This document shows, piece after piece, positions 21,915 to 33,684 of a stretch of 64,000 nt of DNA (the stretch's first letter is position 1; the number at the start of each line of letters is the position of its first letter). The stretch covers positions 12,441,037 to 12,505,036 of the forward strand of contig NC_063050.1 of assembly GCF_018812025.1 (NCBI RefSeq). The letters run 5' to 3'. The translations under genes and the position numbers were made by a program. The DNA comes from Megalobrama amblycephala (Eukaryota; Chordata; Actinopteri; Cypriniformes; Xenocyprididae). Below the pieces are notes generated by a model. It ran no database searches, was not told the origin of the DNA, and worked only from the letters and a program-made list of their open reading frames with translations.

Positions 21915-22649
21915 TGTGATGGAATTTTTGAACTAATTAATAATGAACTAACATTTCTTTTCTTCTACAGGCCTAATAATAATAATCTGACTTAGAAATA
22001 GAGAAACAGTCACTAGGACTGAGTGTTGTGATTCAGAAACATTCTGCTGTGCTGGCTAGACAGCATCCTTCTGGGGATAAAAAATTGTCTTTGAGAGGTT
22101 GATTATTGAGTAATCTGAACTATTAACCCAGTGATATTTTTTGATGATCCAGTGATTCAGTTGTTCTAATCTAAATTTACTCTGGCAGTAAGCGGGACAG
22201 AGGAACTGAGATGTTTTTCTTAAATCTAAACTAATCATATTGAGACTGATGATAATGAGTAATAGATCATGCCGTGCTGACTGCGAAGTGTACCTGAAAT
22301 CCTATAAAACCTGCTGTATTCCTTTGTTCGGAGAGATATTCTCTGGATTGATGAGAACTCTCCCGGCCGTGATTAAAGCATATTCTGAGGCATAGTCTGG
22401 AGTCTGTTTGGTTTTTAGGCTGCAGCAAACAACTAAGCACTAGAGAACTCTTTCCATACTATAGTGATAGTGTTTAGTGATGGGGAGCACTAAAGAGCTT
22501 AGTATCAGGTGATAGGCCCCCAAAATAGGCAGAGACGTCAGCCGACTCGAACAGGTATTAAAAGTACGCTCAGTAGAGCATAAATGTATAGGTTTATGGG
22601 TGTTTGGGACACCCGGGTTAAATCAGGTGCGTAGGAAAAATCTACCACA
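21915..22649 (+). mobile_element. 3' LTR of the endogenous retrovirus, 735 bp
   Basis: Starts TGTGATGG and ends CTACCACA, so TG...CA with short inverted ends. TATAAAA at 22304-22310 and ATTAAA at 22372-22377 give the promoter and polyadenylation signal in the right order. The right flank continues as MITE-type DNA (TGATTCTGTCTGTTAACAGC). No 5' LTR is in the window, so the target duplication cannot be checked. Confidence 0.75.
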
Positions 22650-23304
22650 CCTTCAATGATTCTGTCTGTTAACAGCAGGTGTTCATCACTAGTGCTTGAT
22701 TAATTACTTAATTATCTCATTAACTTCCCTCTTGAATGGTCTTGGTCTCGGTCTTGGAGGGTCTGGTCTTGACTACACCTCTGGTTAACCTTCCTGACAC
22801 ATTCATGTGTTAAGTATAAATGTGATCCAGACATCATTCGCCATGTGGACGTTATCATGTGACCTACAACTTTTTCACAAGCGCAACAAAAAGATATGAG
22901 TGACAGATGACATTGATTTAACATTTTGTTGTCTTGTTGAAGAAACAACCAAAAAATTTGGGGTTAAGTTCTTAGATTTTTAACCCTACTAATGTGACCC
23001 ACAAATTTATCATTAAAGATATTGTTTTTTATTATGAAAACCCAGCTGTGATCTCTTGAATATTTTGTTAATTTCTTTGTTATATGCAAATATTTTCATC
23101 CACAAGCAAAAGTTGCTTAAATCTCCCGTTTTCCTCTTTTCATTGTTGAAGTTAACTGTTGTTTCATCCCTCAGGCTTATAAATAAAAAATACATTTAAA
23201 TATATATATATATATATATATGAAGCATTATTCAGATATTTAACATTGTCATTGTGCTTTTTTCTTGTGTGGATATAATCTCATATTGTGTACACAAACA
23301 TAAT
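22650..23304. other. Repeat-derived DNA without genes
   Basis: 22737-22815 (GTCTCGGTCTTGGAGGGTCT) recurs at 40020-40095. A short (TA)n lies at 23202-23221. Nothing else is supported. Confidence 0.5.
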
Positions 23305-23868
23305 AGATGGATTTTAACTCCAAACGTTGCGGTCTGTCAGTCGTATAATGCATGTTATTGGATACACCATCAAGAGTCAAAAAACATGCACAGACAAATC
23401 CAAATTAAACCCTGTGGCTCGTGATGACACATTGATGTCCTCAGACACAAAATGATCATTTTTTTGTGAGAAAACGAACAGTATCTATATAATTTTTTAC
23501 CTCTTAAACACCACTATGTCCAACTGCCCTGCACATACGGTTAGTGAGGTCTGATCTCGCTTTAACAACAGAAGTGATGTCTCACACTCATTGAAGCAAA
23601 GCGCAAGAGATAAAAAAAATTATATAAATACTGTTTAATTTGTAATATAAATTCATGGTTTAAATTGGATTTGTCTGTTCATGTTTTTTTGACTCTTATA
23701 GATGGAGTTCCCATTCACACGCATAATACGACTGACAAACCGCAACGGTTGGAGTTAAAAATCATCATTTGTGTTTTACTGAAGAAACAAAGTCACCTAC
23801 ATCTTTGATGCCTCGGGGATAAGCAGATAAACATCAAATTTTCATTTTTGTGTGAACTATCCCTTTAA
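23305..23868. mobile_element. TTAA MITE family A, left-truncated copy
   Basis: The right terminus AACTATCCCTTTAA and interior match 38421-39026. The outer ~105 bases of the left arm are missing. Diverged from the complete copy. Confidence 0.75.
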
Positions 23869-24304
23869 TGTCAACATTAACCTCATTGAATTAATATCAC
23901 TTTTGCACCCGCAATTAATGTTGAAAAAATTTTGAAATTTCAACAACAACAAAAAAAATCTATGGAATGCATTAGTTTTCAAGTCACTAATGACATATTT
24001 CATCAACAAATCCAATGGTTTTTATTTAAACTTAACATGGTTTCAGCAAAACTTACCATTAAAGAAAAAAAAATATTATACCAATGGTGGCCCTCTATAC
24101 ACAAATACAAATTACACATTATATCCCATTTTCTGATGAGCTTCTCATTATTTCGTCTAATGGCCACTTACACAGTGACCACAGAAATTTGTGAAGAACA
24201 GCATCTGTTAACAGAACATACAAAAGATAGAAGGTCAGACAGCATGTTCAACTATTTATTTATGTTTACAATAGTCTATCTAAATCCTACATTGAACCTA
24301 CTAC
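23869..24304. other. AT-rich spacer; no supported gene
   Basis: A 130-codon ORF here shows no recognisable domain and has AT-driven composition, so it is left uncalled. Confidence 0.4.
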
Positions 24305-25815
24305 TATTTCTAAACAGTAAATGAGGATTAAACTGTGCTCCGAGCAACTTGCTCCTGTTTTGACTGATCTTTTTAACATGTCACTTGGGAAGTGTACTGT
24401 TCCAGTTAGTTTTAAAAGATCAATCATAATTCCAGTGCCCAAGAAGACACCTGTGACGTGTTTGAATGACTATCGGCCAGTGGCCCTCACATCTGTCTTG
24501 ATGAAAACCTTTGAGCGGTTGGTGTTGGACTTTGTTAGAGATCAAATTCCTATGTCTGTGGACACACTACAATTTGCATATAGGAAAAACAGAAGTGTTG
24601 AGGATGCCATTTCCTTTGCTTTGAACTCTGTCTATAAGCATCTTGATGCACATAAATCATATGCTAGAATGCTATTTATAGACTATAGTTCAGCTTTTAA
24701 CTCAATGGTCCCAACAAAGCTCTTTCACAAATTGAAATGTCTTGGACTCGATGATGCCATTTGTAAATGGATTTTAAACTTCCTCACTTGTCGACCACAA
24801 AGGGTCAAAATTAATGGCTGTTTTTCAGATGAGTTGTATGTTAGCACTGGTTCACCACAGGGGTGTATTTTGAGCCCCCTATTGTTCACATTGTATACTC
24901 ATGACCTTGTAGCATCCTATGATAATAATGTGATAATCAAATATGCCGATGATTCAACTATCATTGGGCTGATTAGTTCAAACGATGAATCTCAGTATCG
25001 CGAGGAGGTGGAGAATGTTGTTCAATGAAGTAAAAAAAATAACTTGCTTTTGAACACTTCAAAAACGTGTGAACTTGTTATTGATTTTTGCCACAACAGG
25101 AATCAGTTGCCTATTACTATCTATGATTCTGATGTGCAGATTATTGAGAAATGTAAATTTTTGGGTGTGACTCTTTCTCATGATTTGAGCTGGAGCTCTA
25201 ATACGACTAGCATTGCTAAGAAAGCGAGACAGCGCCTCTTCTTTTTACGCAGGCTTCGAGAGTTTACTCAAAATACTAAGATTCTTTTGAATTTTTACTA
25301 TTGTGTAATTGAGAGTGTTCTAACTAGTTGTATTACTTTGTGGTATGGTAATCTCACCCTGAAAGAGAAGAAGGCTTTGAACAAAGTGGTTCGCTCAGCC
25401 AGCAGGATCATTGGCTGCACTTTGCCGCTCCTGGAGGTTACATATAAAGCTAGACTTTTGAATCGAGCTTTAAAACTTGTTAACGATGCCTCAGGCCATT
25501 CTGCAGGGGCCTTCTTTGAGATGCTTCCCTCAGGGAGAAGGTATCGCTCGGTAAAATGTTCTACTGATCGCCATTTAAACAGTTTCTTTCCCCAAGCTGT
25601 AATCACTTTAAACAAAGCACTTTAAATTAGGCACTTTAAATTTATGTGTGGATTTTATTGTACAGTATTTTACTTTTGGGTTTTTATGTGGCATCTGCTT
25701 GTCTGTTTTATGTTATGTCTTTTATGTGTTTGACATTGTACTCTGAGCTTCTTGCACATCTTTTCCAATGTGGTTTTATACTGCAAATGGCTAATAAAGT
25801 GAACTGAACTGAGCA
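24305..25815 (+). mobile_element. 5'-truncated CR1/L2-like LINE
   Basis: Only the reverse-transcriptase half and 3' UTR remain. The 3' end carries AATAAAGTGAACTGAACTGA, a short terminal repeat typical of CR1/L2-type elements instead of a poly(A) tail. Confidence 0.75.
24321..25625 (+). pseudogene. LINE reverse transcriptase, single in-frame stop
   Basis: Reads in one frame across about 435 codons with one TGA at 25026-25028. RT motifs in order are IIPVPKK, NDYRPVALTSVLMKTFERLV, LQFAYRKNRS, the catalytic LFIDYSSAFN, STGSPQGCILSPLLFTLY and YADDST (catalytic YxDD). A thumb region FLGVTLSHDLSW and the C-terminal RRYRSVKCSTDRHLNSFFP segment follow. Endonuclease and ORF1 are missing. The reading frame is otherwise well kept, so the insertion is probably fairly young. 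Confidence 0.85.
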
Positions 25816-27280
25816 GCAGGGAACTGTATCAGTATGGCATGTCGATATTGTTTTCGGTACATAGTCAAGCATACAACACTTTATGAATTAATATCGTACA
25901 GAATACGGGCCGATTTGACCAATCATATGAACAGGGTGTTTTGGTGCTGCATACAAACGTCATAAACCACCACACACAAACTCAAAAATTAGATATTAAG
26001 CCGAAATCACGCTCTCCGTTTGTTGAAGCAAAAAATAAATAAATAAATAAATCAAAAAGTTTATTAACTGGTAGACTACAACTTACCTCCAAATAGCAGG
26101 ATTTTTCTCTTTTCTTTCAGGATCACGTAGGCCATTAAACTCTTTGCCGGTTGTTGTGAGTAACCCCAGAGTGCAGCCTGGACGATTGGGCGGGGCACAT
26201 TTTGGTTCACCCGGGAAACCCATTTTCATTGGTTTATAATACCGCAGAGCTTATTGGCATAGACGCTTGGGGCATGAGCATGCGCATTACTTTTTGAGTA
26301 ACTTTATGAATGATCTACTTCTATGCTGTTTGGCCGTACTACCAGAGGTGTAAAGTCCAAGGGTCAGAAAGTAAAAGTCCTGCCATATTTTTTATATTAT
26401 TTTTTATAATATAAGTGCTATAACCATGGCGATTTCAGTTACGACCAATCGGCTAATGTTTTGATGAACTTAAGACTTAAGTTAGATGAAGTTAGTGTAC
26501 TGTACGCTTGGTACGGCATCTCCGGGTTCTTCAGGCAGAAAATCGCTGTCTAATACTGCTAAATATGGGGAACGAATTCCTAATTCGTGGCTACGATATA
26601 GCCTATATAGAGCCAGGACTACATCAAGTGAAGTAAAGTCAAATTTGTTTGTATAACGCTCACATCGATCAAATTAGCTTTACAAAAAATCATATTGTTT
26701 TTAAGCTTTAGCCTAATATTGGGCAGTTTTAGGGCTGGGCGATAGAAATATGCTGCTGATATAAATGATACACAGTTTGAGATTTAGCTTAGCTATATTG
26801 TATTTATTATTTTATCCAGCAGATAAATCAGTGGCACTTTTAAGACTGCATGAAATTATGGTATTGCAAAGGAGAGATATATTTTCTTTCTAGACTATAT
26901 TTTCTGCATGTCATGCAGGGCTTTATATTTTTACATCATCCATTTAAGCTTCTTCATATTAGCTACCATTAGGATCGATGAATGCACAAACTAGGGATTT
27001 TACACGAATGATGATAATTCACTGTATTTCAGTAGGCTAAGTCATCGGATAAACCCGAAAGTGCGTTTGATTTTACATTTTAAAGCAAAACCGCGGTGAC
27101 AAATAAGACAATAAAAGGCTACCATAGCCCACACGCCCTGGCCATATTTTTTATGCGTATAGGATTATAACTGCTTAGGCTAAATTACCAAAATCTTAAC
27201 CCTTTTCTCGGACAGTGATCTTTATCATCTCATTACTCTTGCCACTGCACCAAAATTGTCATAACATAAACACAAACAGA
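25816..27280. other. Mostly unique-looking DNA, no gene found
   Basis: Contains one short repeat (26344-26395, reverse complement of 5100-5155) and an AAAT tract (26032-26052). No exon with coding signature could be supported. Confidence 0.35.
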
Positions 27281-27283
27281 CAG

Positions 27284-27338
<55 letters not shown>
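27281..27338. repeat. (TA)n microsatellite
   Basis: Pure TA tract of about 58 bases, upstream of the candidate immune-type promoter. Confidence 0.95.
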
Positions 27339-27340
<2 letters not shown>

Positions 27341-27599
27341 CTTCCATATCACTTATAAATTATACAAATTTGTACTATAAGACATTATCAATTTCTTTAT
27401 AGCTGTTTTTGAAACAGTTTTACATCTCTCCCGCTGCTTTTAATTTTGTCACTCTATCCCATCAAATTGTTAGTCTGCAGATCCAAAATGACTGCTCATA
27501 GGCTACTCTGCAGTGAACGCGTCCAAAATGCCCCGAGCCCAACAAAGGCAAAGAGAGGCTACATGAAATCCCCCTCCTCCTGCATAAACGATTAGTCAT

Positions 27600-27712
27600 T
27601 GTCAGCGGTGACCTTTCAGTGAAACAAATCTACTTTCAGTTCCACTTTAGTTCATCAAACCTGCCACTGAACAACAGGAAGTGAAGTGAAACTTGAAGCT
27701 CATCTTCATACG
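27600..27712 (+). promoter_or_regulatory. Candidate immune-type promoter and noncoding first exon
   Basis: Purine-rich words ACAGGAAGTGAAGTGAAACTT (ETS/PU.1-like GGAAGTG next to IRF-like GTGAAAC) and CTTTCAGTTCCACTTT (reverse-strand GGAACTGAAAG) lie just before a strong donor, CG|GTGAGTAA at 27713. There is no ATG-led ORF, so it would be a 5' UTR exon. The next immune-type coding sequence on this strand is the GIMAP pseudogene at 33685, which lacks its own 5' part; a link is inference only. Confidence 0.35.
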
Positions 27713-28227
27713 GTGAGTAAATGTTAGATGGAATAGCGTCTCCATTTATGCATTAATGTTCATAATGGTAATAGTTTTTACATGACCATGATTTGTTCAG
27801 TTTGGATTATTATGTTGACAAGTTGTGTTGGTGAGGGAGTCGAGCGATTATAGGCCTACACATCACACAATAAAACACAACTTTCAGTCCAAACAAGCAC
27901 TGGAAATGATTTAAATCAGATTAACAGACATAATGAAAAATTGCTTCAGTAAAATCATCTCATGAAATGTAAGTCACTGTATTTTGATCTGTGTTCAGTG
28001 TAGGCACCATGTGCTCAAAAATGAAAGTACAGTAAAACACTTCTATAAATGCATTTAAATAATTAAAAATAGGGCTTTTTTGAGCTGACAAGCATTTAAA
28101 AGCAACGCTGTTCATCCACCGTTATGATGCCCAATATATTTAGCGTGCTCTCTGCTTTTGGCGTGTTGTGACTGAGAACACGTGCATCTGTTTGAAAGAA
28201 CAGAGATAAATGCACAGTAACGCACTG

Positions 28228-29855
28228 GCATAAAGTTGGTTTGACGTTAGACGTTTGATATTCGCAAATTTAGGGAACGTCTCTAAAGTTACATCCGAAA
28301 TTGGTATGCATGATTCTAACTTCAATAACATTTGAAGGAAATAATTTACAGTCATAAAACCAACTGTAAAGTGTTCATCTACATGTCAGCTATGATGCAC
28401 ACCTTTTATATTTTTGATATAAAACAAAGTTTTTAATCTCTAAAAGTGAAAGGCAAGTAATGTATCAACATGTATAGGCCTATATATTTAATATTTTTAA
28501 TATTTATTTGAGGAATATCCAACATATCCAAATTTTTAACATTTGATAATTGATGTATTTGTTCACCACTATCACCAAGACAAACAGAAAACCCTAAACA
28601 AATATTAAACTTATAAATTTGTGTATTTATGTAGTAAAATATATCCAATAAATGCATTAAAAGCCACCCAATTTCATTGGGTCACCTAACCACCTTCCAT
28701 CAGTGAGCTAACTGTGCTATCAAGCTAGCCTAATGCTCACTTGGGGTAATTTTTATTTATTTATTTATTTATTTATTTAATTTTGTTTAAATATTTTGAT
28801 TTTACCACCTAGTTATACTGCATTAAGTGTAAAACAAAGGATTTGATAGACAGAAATATGTTATTATAGTAATTATGATAGAGAGAAACTATGGCCTCTA
28901 GGGGGCGTTTTACCCCTCAGCGTAGGGGGCGTTTTACCCCACAAGCTATGACTTTTTAAAAAAATGTTTAATTTTTAAAATATAATTATATTCCTTATAA
29001 ATAACATATCCTCTCAAACTACAGACTTCACTATTCATCTATCATACATCACTGTGATATCCTGCAGAACAATATTCTCTTAAACACTTGTTTACTAATA
29101 TCTGAAAATTATAGCGCTTGCCATGTAATCCTCTTCTCTTCAAATATGTCACTGGTGTCAGCTTCTCCAAGGAGATTTGTTTATCCCCGTTGTCAAACGT
29201 AGTGCATAGCAACAGTGAAAATGTATATTGACTACCTCTAGTGCTTATTTTGAGAAAAACAGGTGGGGGGCGTTTTACCCCAGGGGGGCGTTTTACCCCA
29301 CTCTACCCTACTGTATATACGCTCATACATAAATATGCCATAATTTAAAGCTCAATAACATTTGAAGGAAATAATTTACAGTCATAAAACCAACTGTAAA
29401 ATGTTCATCTACATGTCAGCTCTGATGCACATCTTTTATATTTTTGATATTTATTAAAATAAACTGTCAAATCATGTGTAAAAATGGCTATTTTTCATCA
29501 GAGCTGTAGATGAACACTTTACAGTTGGTTTTATGACTGTAAATTATTCCCTTAAAATGTTATTGAGCTTTAAATTATGGCATATTTATGTATGAGCGTA
29601 TATACAGTAGTGAAAAATAGCCATTTTTACACATGATTTGACAATTAATTTTAATAAATATCAAAAATATAAAAGGTGTGCATCATAGCTGACATGTAGA
29701 TGAACACTTTACAGTTGATTTTTTGACTGTAAATTATTCCCTTCAAATGTTATTGAAGTTAGAATCATGCATACCAATTTCGGATGTAACTTTAGAGACG
29801 GTCCCTAAATTTGCGAATATCAAACGTCTAACGTCAAACCAACTTTATGCCAGTC
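28228..29855. mobile_element. Nested inverted-repeat element
   Basis: Outer arms 28228-28425 and 29660-29855 are reverse complements (GTTGGTTTGACGTTAGACG, TGTAAAGTGTTCATCTACAT). Inner arms 29316-29450 and 29495-29610 repeat the same words in further inverted copies, so one family has inserted into or recombined with itself. The ORFs at 28140 and 29723 are the same sequence in the two arms. Confidence 0.75.
28905..29303. repeat. Four copies of GGGGGCGTTTTACCCC
   Basis: Two copies at about 28908-28943 and two at about 29265-29303, about 360 bases apart, inside the nested inverted-repeat element. The motif itself is partly palindromic. Confidence 0.85.
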
Positions 29856-29973
29856 ATGAACGCTACCACACAAAGCCACATTTACCACTGCTAACTGGAG
29901 ATTTTATCAAATAGTGATTTAGTTACTACTTTTATTTATAAAATTCAGTTATTTTTATTTCAGAAAACACAGT

Positions 29974-30190
29974 TTAACCCCTTCAGACCCTGAGTCCATT
30001 GGAATGGACATCACATGGATTTTGGTTTAAACCAATAAGATTTTATGTTTTTATAATATAAGTACTGCCTGGTCTAGTTTTCTTTTTTCTTTTGTTTTAT
30101 TTTGTCTTCTATGTTGTGATCATAAGCTGTCATTCAGTTTTTCATTAGTTTCAATGAAAAACAAATAGCAAATGTGAAATGAATGCATAC

Positions 30191-30249
<59 letters not shown>

Positions 30250-30680
30250 GATTCTATATGCACATAATCATGTATTTATCAAAAACAGCAAGTACACACA
30301 ACACACCCACAAACACACAGAGACATACACACACATTCTCATTCACCCACTGCAAACAGCAAATATAATAAAACAAGTTTTTTTGAGAATTCATCTTATC
30401 ATCTTACATTTTCTCTACATTCTTATTGCATTGCTCTTTGTTACAGTATGTGTACTTTTCAAAATATTCAAAAATGTTTGAACTCTAGCTCATAAGATCT
30501 GGATGGTTAAAATATGACATTTTTTGTTGGTTAAGCCCTGATGTCCATTGTAGTGGACATGAAAAAAATCTAATAAAAAAATTAGTTTGCACAAATCTTT
30601 TTTTAAGACTCATTTATGCATTAAAGAAGAGCAAATATCAGTTTGCTCAGTGGAACATAATTCAGGTCTGAAGGGGTTAA
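29974..30680. mobile_element. TTAA-flanked MITE with CA microsatellite
   Basis: Ends TTAACCCCTTCAGACC and GGTCTGAAGGGGTTAA are perfect inverted repeats. The interior holds a (CA)n tract at 30195-30247 and related AC-rich DNA to about 30350. Noncoding. Confidence 0.8.
30195..30247. repeat. (CA)n microsatellite
   Basis: About 53 bases of perfect AC repeat. Confidence 0.95.
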
Positions 30681-30804
30681 AGTTTTGTCAATTACAGCAC
30701 TGAAATATAGGCCTATTAAATCTGTCCTATTCACAGAATAACAAACAGTAAACATTTTATACAATATTGTTCAAAAGTTTGAGATCGGTAAGGCTTTTAA
30801 AAGA

Positions 30805-30957
30805 ACACAGCAAAATCCCCAGTGTTAAATTAACACCCAAAGTGTACATATGAGTCCATCTTGCCGGATGTTAAAAAGTAACACTGAAGCAGTGTTAAAG
30901 TTAATGAGATAATTGATTGATGATTGAGTGATGATTGACAATTAGTGGAGACACCTT
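30805..30957. repeat. MITE fragment, 'cagtgttaaat' family
   Basis: ACACAGCAAAATCCCCAGTG start and GTGTTAAAGTTAATGAGATA match, in reverse, the copies at about 5050 and 19050. Confidence 0.6.
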
Positions 30958-31145
30958 AGCGCACGTCACTCCTCTCTTCATCAGTTTGCATTGGCTGCCA
31001 GTAGCTGCTCGCATCCAATTCAAGGCTCTGATGTTTGCCTACAGAACGACCGCTGGCTCTGCACCGCCATACCTTAACTCGCTACTTCAGACTTATGCGC
31101 CCTCCAGAAACTTGCGTTCTGCAAGTGAACGTCATTCCATCTTTT
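30958..31145 (+). pseudogene. C-terminal fragment of a non-LTR retrotransposon RT protein
   Basis: The frame reads HVTPLFISLHWLPVAARIQF, then MFAYRTTAGSAPPYL and RNLRSASERH, a conserved C-terminal block of several fish LINE proteins. It is too short to be active and is followed by an A-rich run (31149-31161). It is a different family from the LINE at 24305. Confidence 0.7.
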
Positions 31146-31199
31146 TGTGTATTTCAAAAAAAAAAAAAATCCTTGCTACAAGCACTTTACTGTCATAAC

Positions 31200-31570
31200 T
31201 GTGATTAAATGTAAACATTATGCACTGAAGCCTCAATGTTTAAACACACACAGACATCAAGAATCAGCATCTGATTCTCAAGAACGGTGACAATAAATAA
31301 ATACAAAATACTGACAAACAGATCAACTCTGAACATCACAAAACAAGCTACTGTCACAACAAAACAACAGAGAAATAAAAGCAAACATGAACAATCTATG
31401 AAAATTACAGGACAATTCAGCTGCATAATTTATTCATGCAGCAATGCATGATGGGAGCCATGGATGAGTTTTGATTGGTGGCTCCCATCATGCACTGCAA
31501 CATGAAGCACTTTGTTTGATTGTCACCATTGTTGAGGGTCATATGCTGATTCTTGATGTCTGTGTATGTA
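31200..31570. repeat. Dispersed repeat with 'gcatgatgggag' hairpin
   Basis: GCAATGCATGATGGGAGCCA and TGGCTCCCATCATGCACTGC form a hairpin (31441-31500). Flanks with ATCAAGAATCAGCAT / ATGCTGATTCTTGATGTC are inverted copies of each other, so 31245-31565 is one inverted-repeat unit. A related diverged copy lies at 32650-32845. Confidence 0.7.
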
Positions 31571-31666
31571 ACAAAAAAAAACCTTCAGATGATAAAAGCT
31601 CTGCTGCATTTCAAGCAGTAACAGATTTACTATAAAGAAATAATATAATGTCTATATGACTGGTTT

Positions 31667-32400
31667 ATACCATAGACTGTAAAAAAAAAATATGGACGTA
31701 GTGACCGTGACGTCACCCACAGAGTTCTGAACAGCAGTTTTGAAGCGAAAATGAGGCCGCTGCCATCTTAGAAGCGCGTCACCGCACGTCACTCCCGGAA
31801 AACTGAAAATGGGCAAAGAGGCGGGACGTGGTTTGAACTGATGTGACTGGTTGCTGAAACCACACCCGCCTAGCTCGACGTGACCATGTTAGCAGTCAAA
31901 GGAGCTATCTATCTATCTTAGATACGATCTAAAATATTAATGAAGATAACTTTTATCATTAGAAACTGTCAATCTACAGTGTTTTTGTTTTTTAAGATAT
32001 AGATGCTCCAACACCAGTGTGGGGTGTGCAAATAACAACATGGAAAATCAAATGGGACTTCATACCTTTATAATGAAATAGAGATCGCGAGATGAATCCA
32101 ATCTGTGGCACTTGGGTAAAATATGAGTGTCCATTGCAAAACAAAAAACAGTACTTTTTGTCTATTAAAAAGATTTACATATTGTCCATTGTTTCCATCA
32201 CATTTCTTCTGAATGATCTGCTCTCTCATCGTTCTTCAAGAAATAATGCAATCTGAGCAGCGTTTATGTTGTAAAACTGTATACGATCGTATCTAACAAA
32301 CAAATGAGCCCGTGTCCAAAGTATATTTTTTCAAAATAAATGTCTTTACTGTCACTTTTGATCGATTGAATGCATTCTTGCTGAATAAAAAAGTATTAAT
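31667..32400. repeat. Dispersed repeat beginning 'accatagactgta'
   Basis: CCATAGACTGTAAAAAAAAA, ATATGGACGTAGTGACCGTG and CACACCCGCCTAGC are words typical of a common fish element. A short piece near its end shares words with the repeat at 43600-43750. No coding content. Confidence 0.5.
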
Positions 32401-32448
32401 TTTTATTTAAAAAAAAGAAATACTTTTGAACACTACACAGCAAAAACT

Positions 32449-32535
32449 GCAGTGTTAAATGAACTCTCCTGGGAGTATATGTGAGACCATACTCAAGAGT
32501 GTTAAGGTCCTGTTTTTCGTGGTTTTTTGAAGCAG
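32449..32535. repeat. Fused fragments of two MITE families
   Basis: 32449-32502 is the 'cagtgttaaat' family terminus. 32503-32532 (AAGGTCCTGTTTTTCGTGGT) is the left end of the element complete at 52354-53039. Confidence 0.7.
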
Positions 32536-33684
32536 ATAGCAACTTTGTGTCGGCCCAAATCCGGCCCACATCTGGCACTTGGGCGGACCGCTCCTGTTTA
32601 CCAGATGAAAATAAATAAAAACACAAGAAGAAAAACTACATTGACAAACACAGATATCAGTAATCAGCGTATGAATCTCAATGATGGTGACAATAAACAA
32701 AATATTTAGACAATCAGATCAGCTGCATAATGCTCTGATGCATTCTGGGAGTTTTGTACTGTAGTACCCAGCATGCATTGCGGCTACATGATGCTTTTGA
32801 TTGTCACCGTAGTTGAGATTAATGTGCTGATTCTTGATGTCTTAGTGCGTCATCTCAAAATACCTTTTTAAAAAAATAATAAAAATAATAATTTCTGCAA
32901 TACAGCTCAAGCTCATGTCACAGAAACACAGGGTTTGTAATGTTAGTGTATTACTGCCGCAAAACATTTTTTTTCATCTAAACAACATCATTGATTCAGG
33001 CCATTTCACGATGATAGCAAAATCATCAACGGCTAACAGCCAACACCCGGTCTCATTTCAATTTTTATTGCTGCTGCTGCTAATGTGTTTGATAAACACA
33101 CTATCGCAGCAGTCAGAAAAGACACTTATATATGTATAAATTTAAGAGGCCAACTAATGGAAATATCAATCACCATCATGGTAACCTCAAATGTAACAAA
33201 CGAGTTAAACCTGTTAATTCTCAATAAGATCTTCTGTAGACGTGTGACAGAAATAAAGTCAGTCAGGTTAGTAATAAGTGAAGCTGGTAATGCTGTTTGT
33301 GGAGTTGTTGAATCAGATCTTCAGAGATTTAATGTCTTTTATCTTCAGTTGATTTCCTCTAAGGCTGTGACTGAAGTCAGTTGTAGTTCTTGTGTTTCTG
33401 CTCATCTCTTTTTTTCTTCTTTCCTTCAGTGATTCTGCTTGAAAACAGGCTTGTTAATGCTGAAATGACTCTATAAATAATACATAAGATTTTGTGGATC
33501 AGATAAGGTCCAGGTCTTTGCACTTGGCTGACATTTGGCATTTTTGTGGCCTGCTTGTGGTCCAGATCTGGTAAACAGGAGCGGTCCACCCAATTGCCAT
33601 CATTCCTGCCACATGTGGGCCAGATCATCATCCCGCATGTGCCAGATGTGGGCCGGATCTGGGCCGACACAAAGTTGCTATCTG
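32527..33684. mobile_element. Inverted-repeat element abutting the GIMAP pseudogene
   Basis: The left arm (32529-32615: CAGATAGCAACTTTGTGTCG, GGAGCGGTC-type words inverted) pairs with the right arm (33545-33684: CGACACAAAGTTGCTATCTG). The interior contains a diverged copy of the 31200-type repeat and the segment 33040-33460. The right end lies exactly where GIMAP homology starts, so it probably removed the 5' half of that gene. Confidence 0.7.

Noticed and set aside
23932..24324. 130-codon ORF before the LINE
   Set aside because: No recognisable motif, AT-driven composition, and no splice or promoter context.
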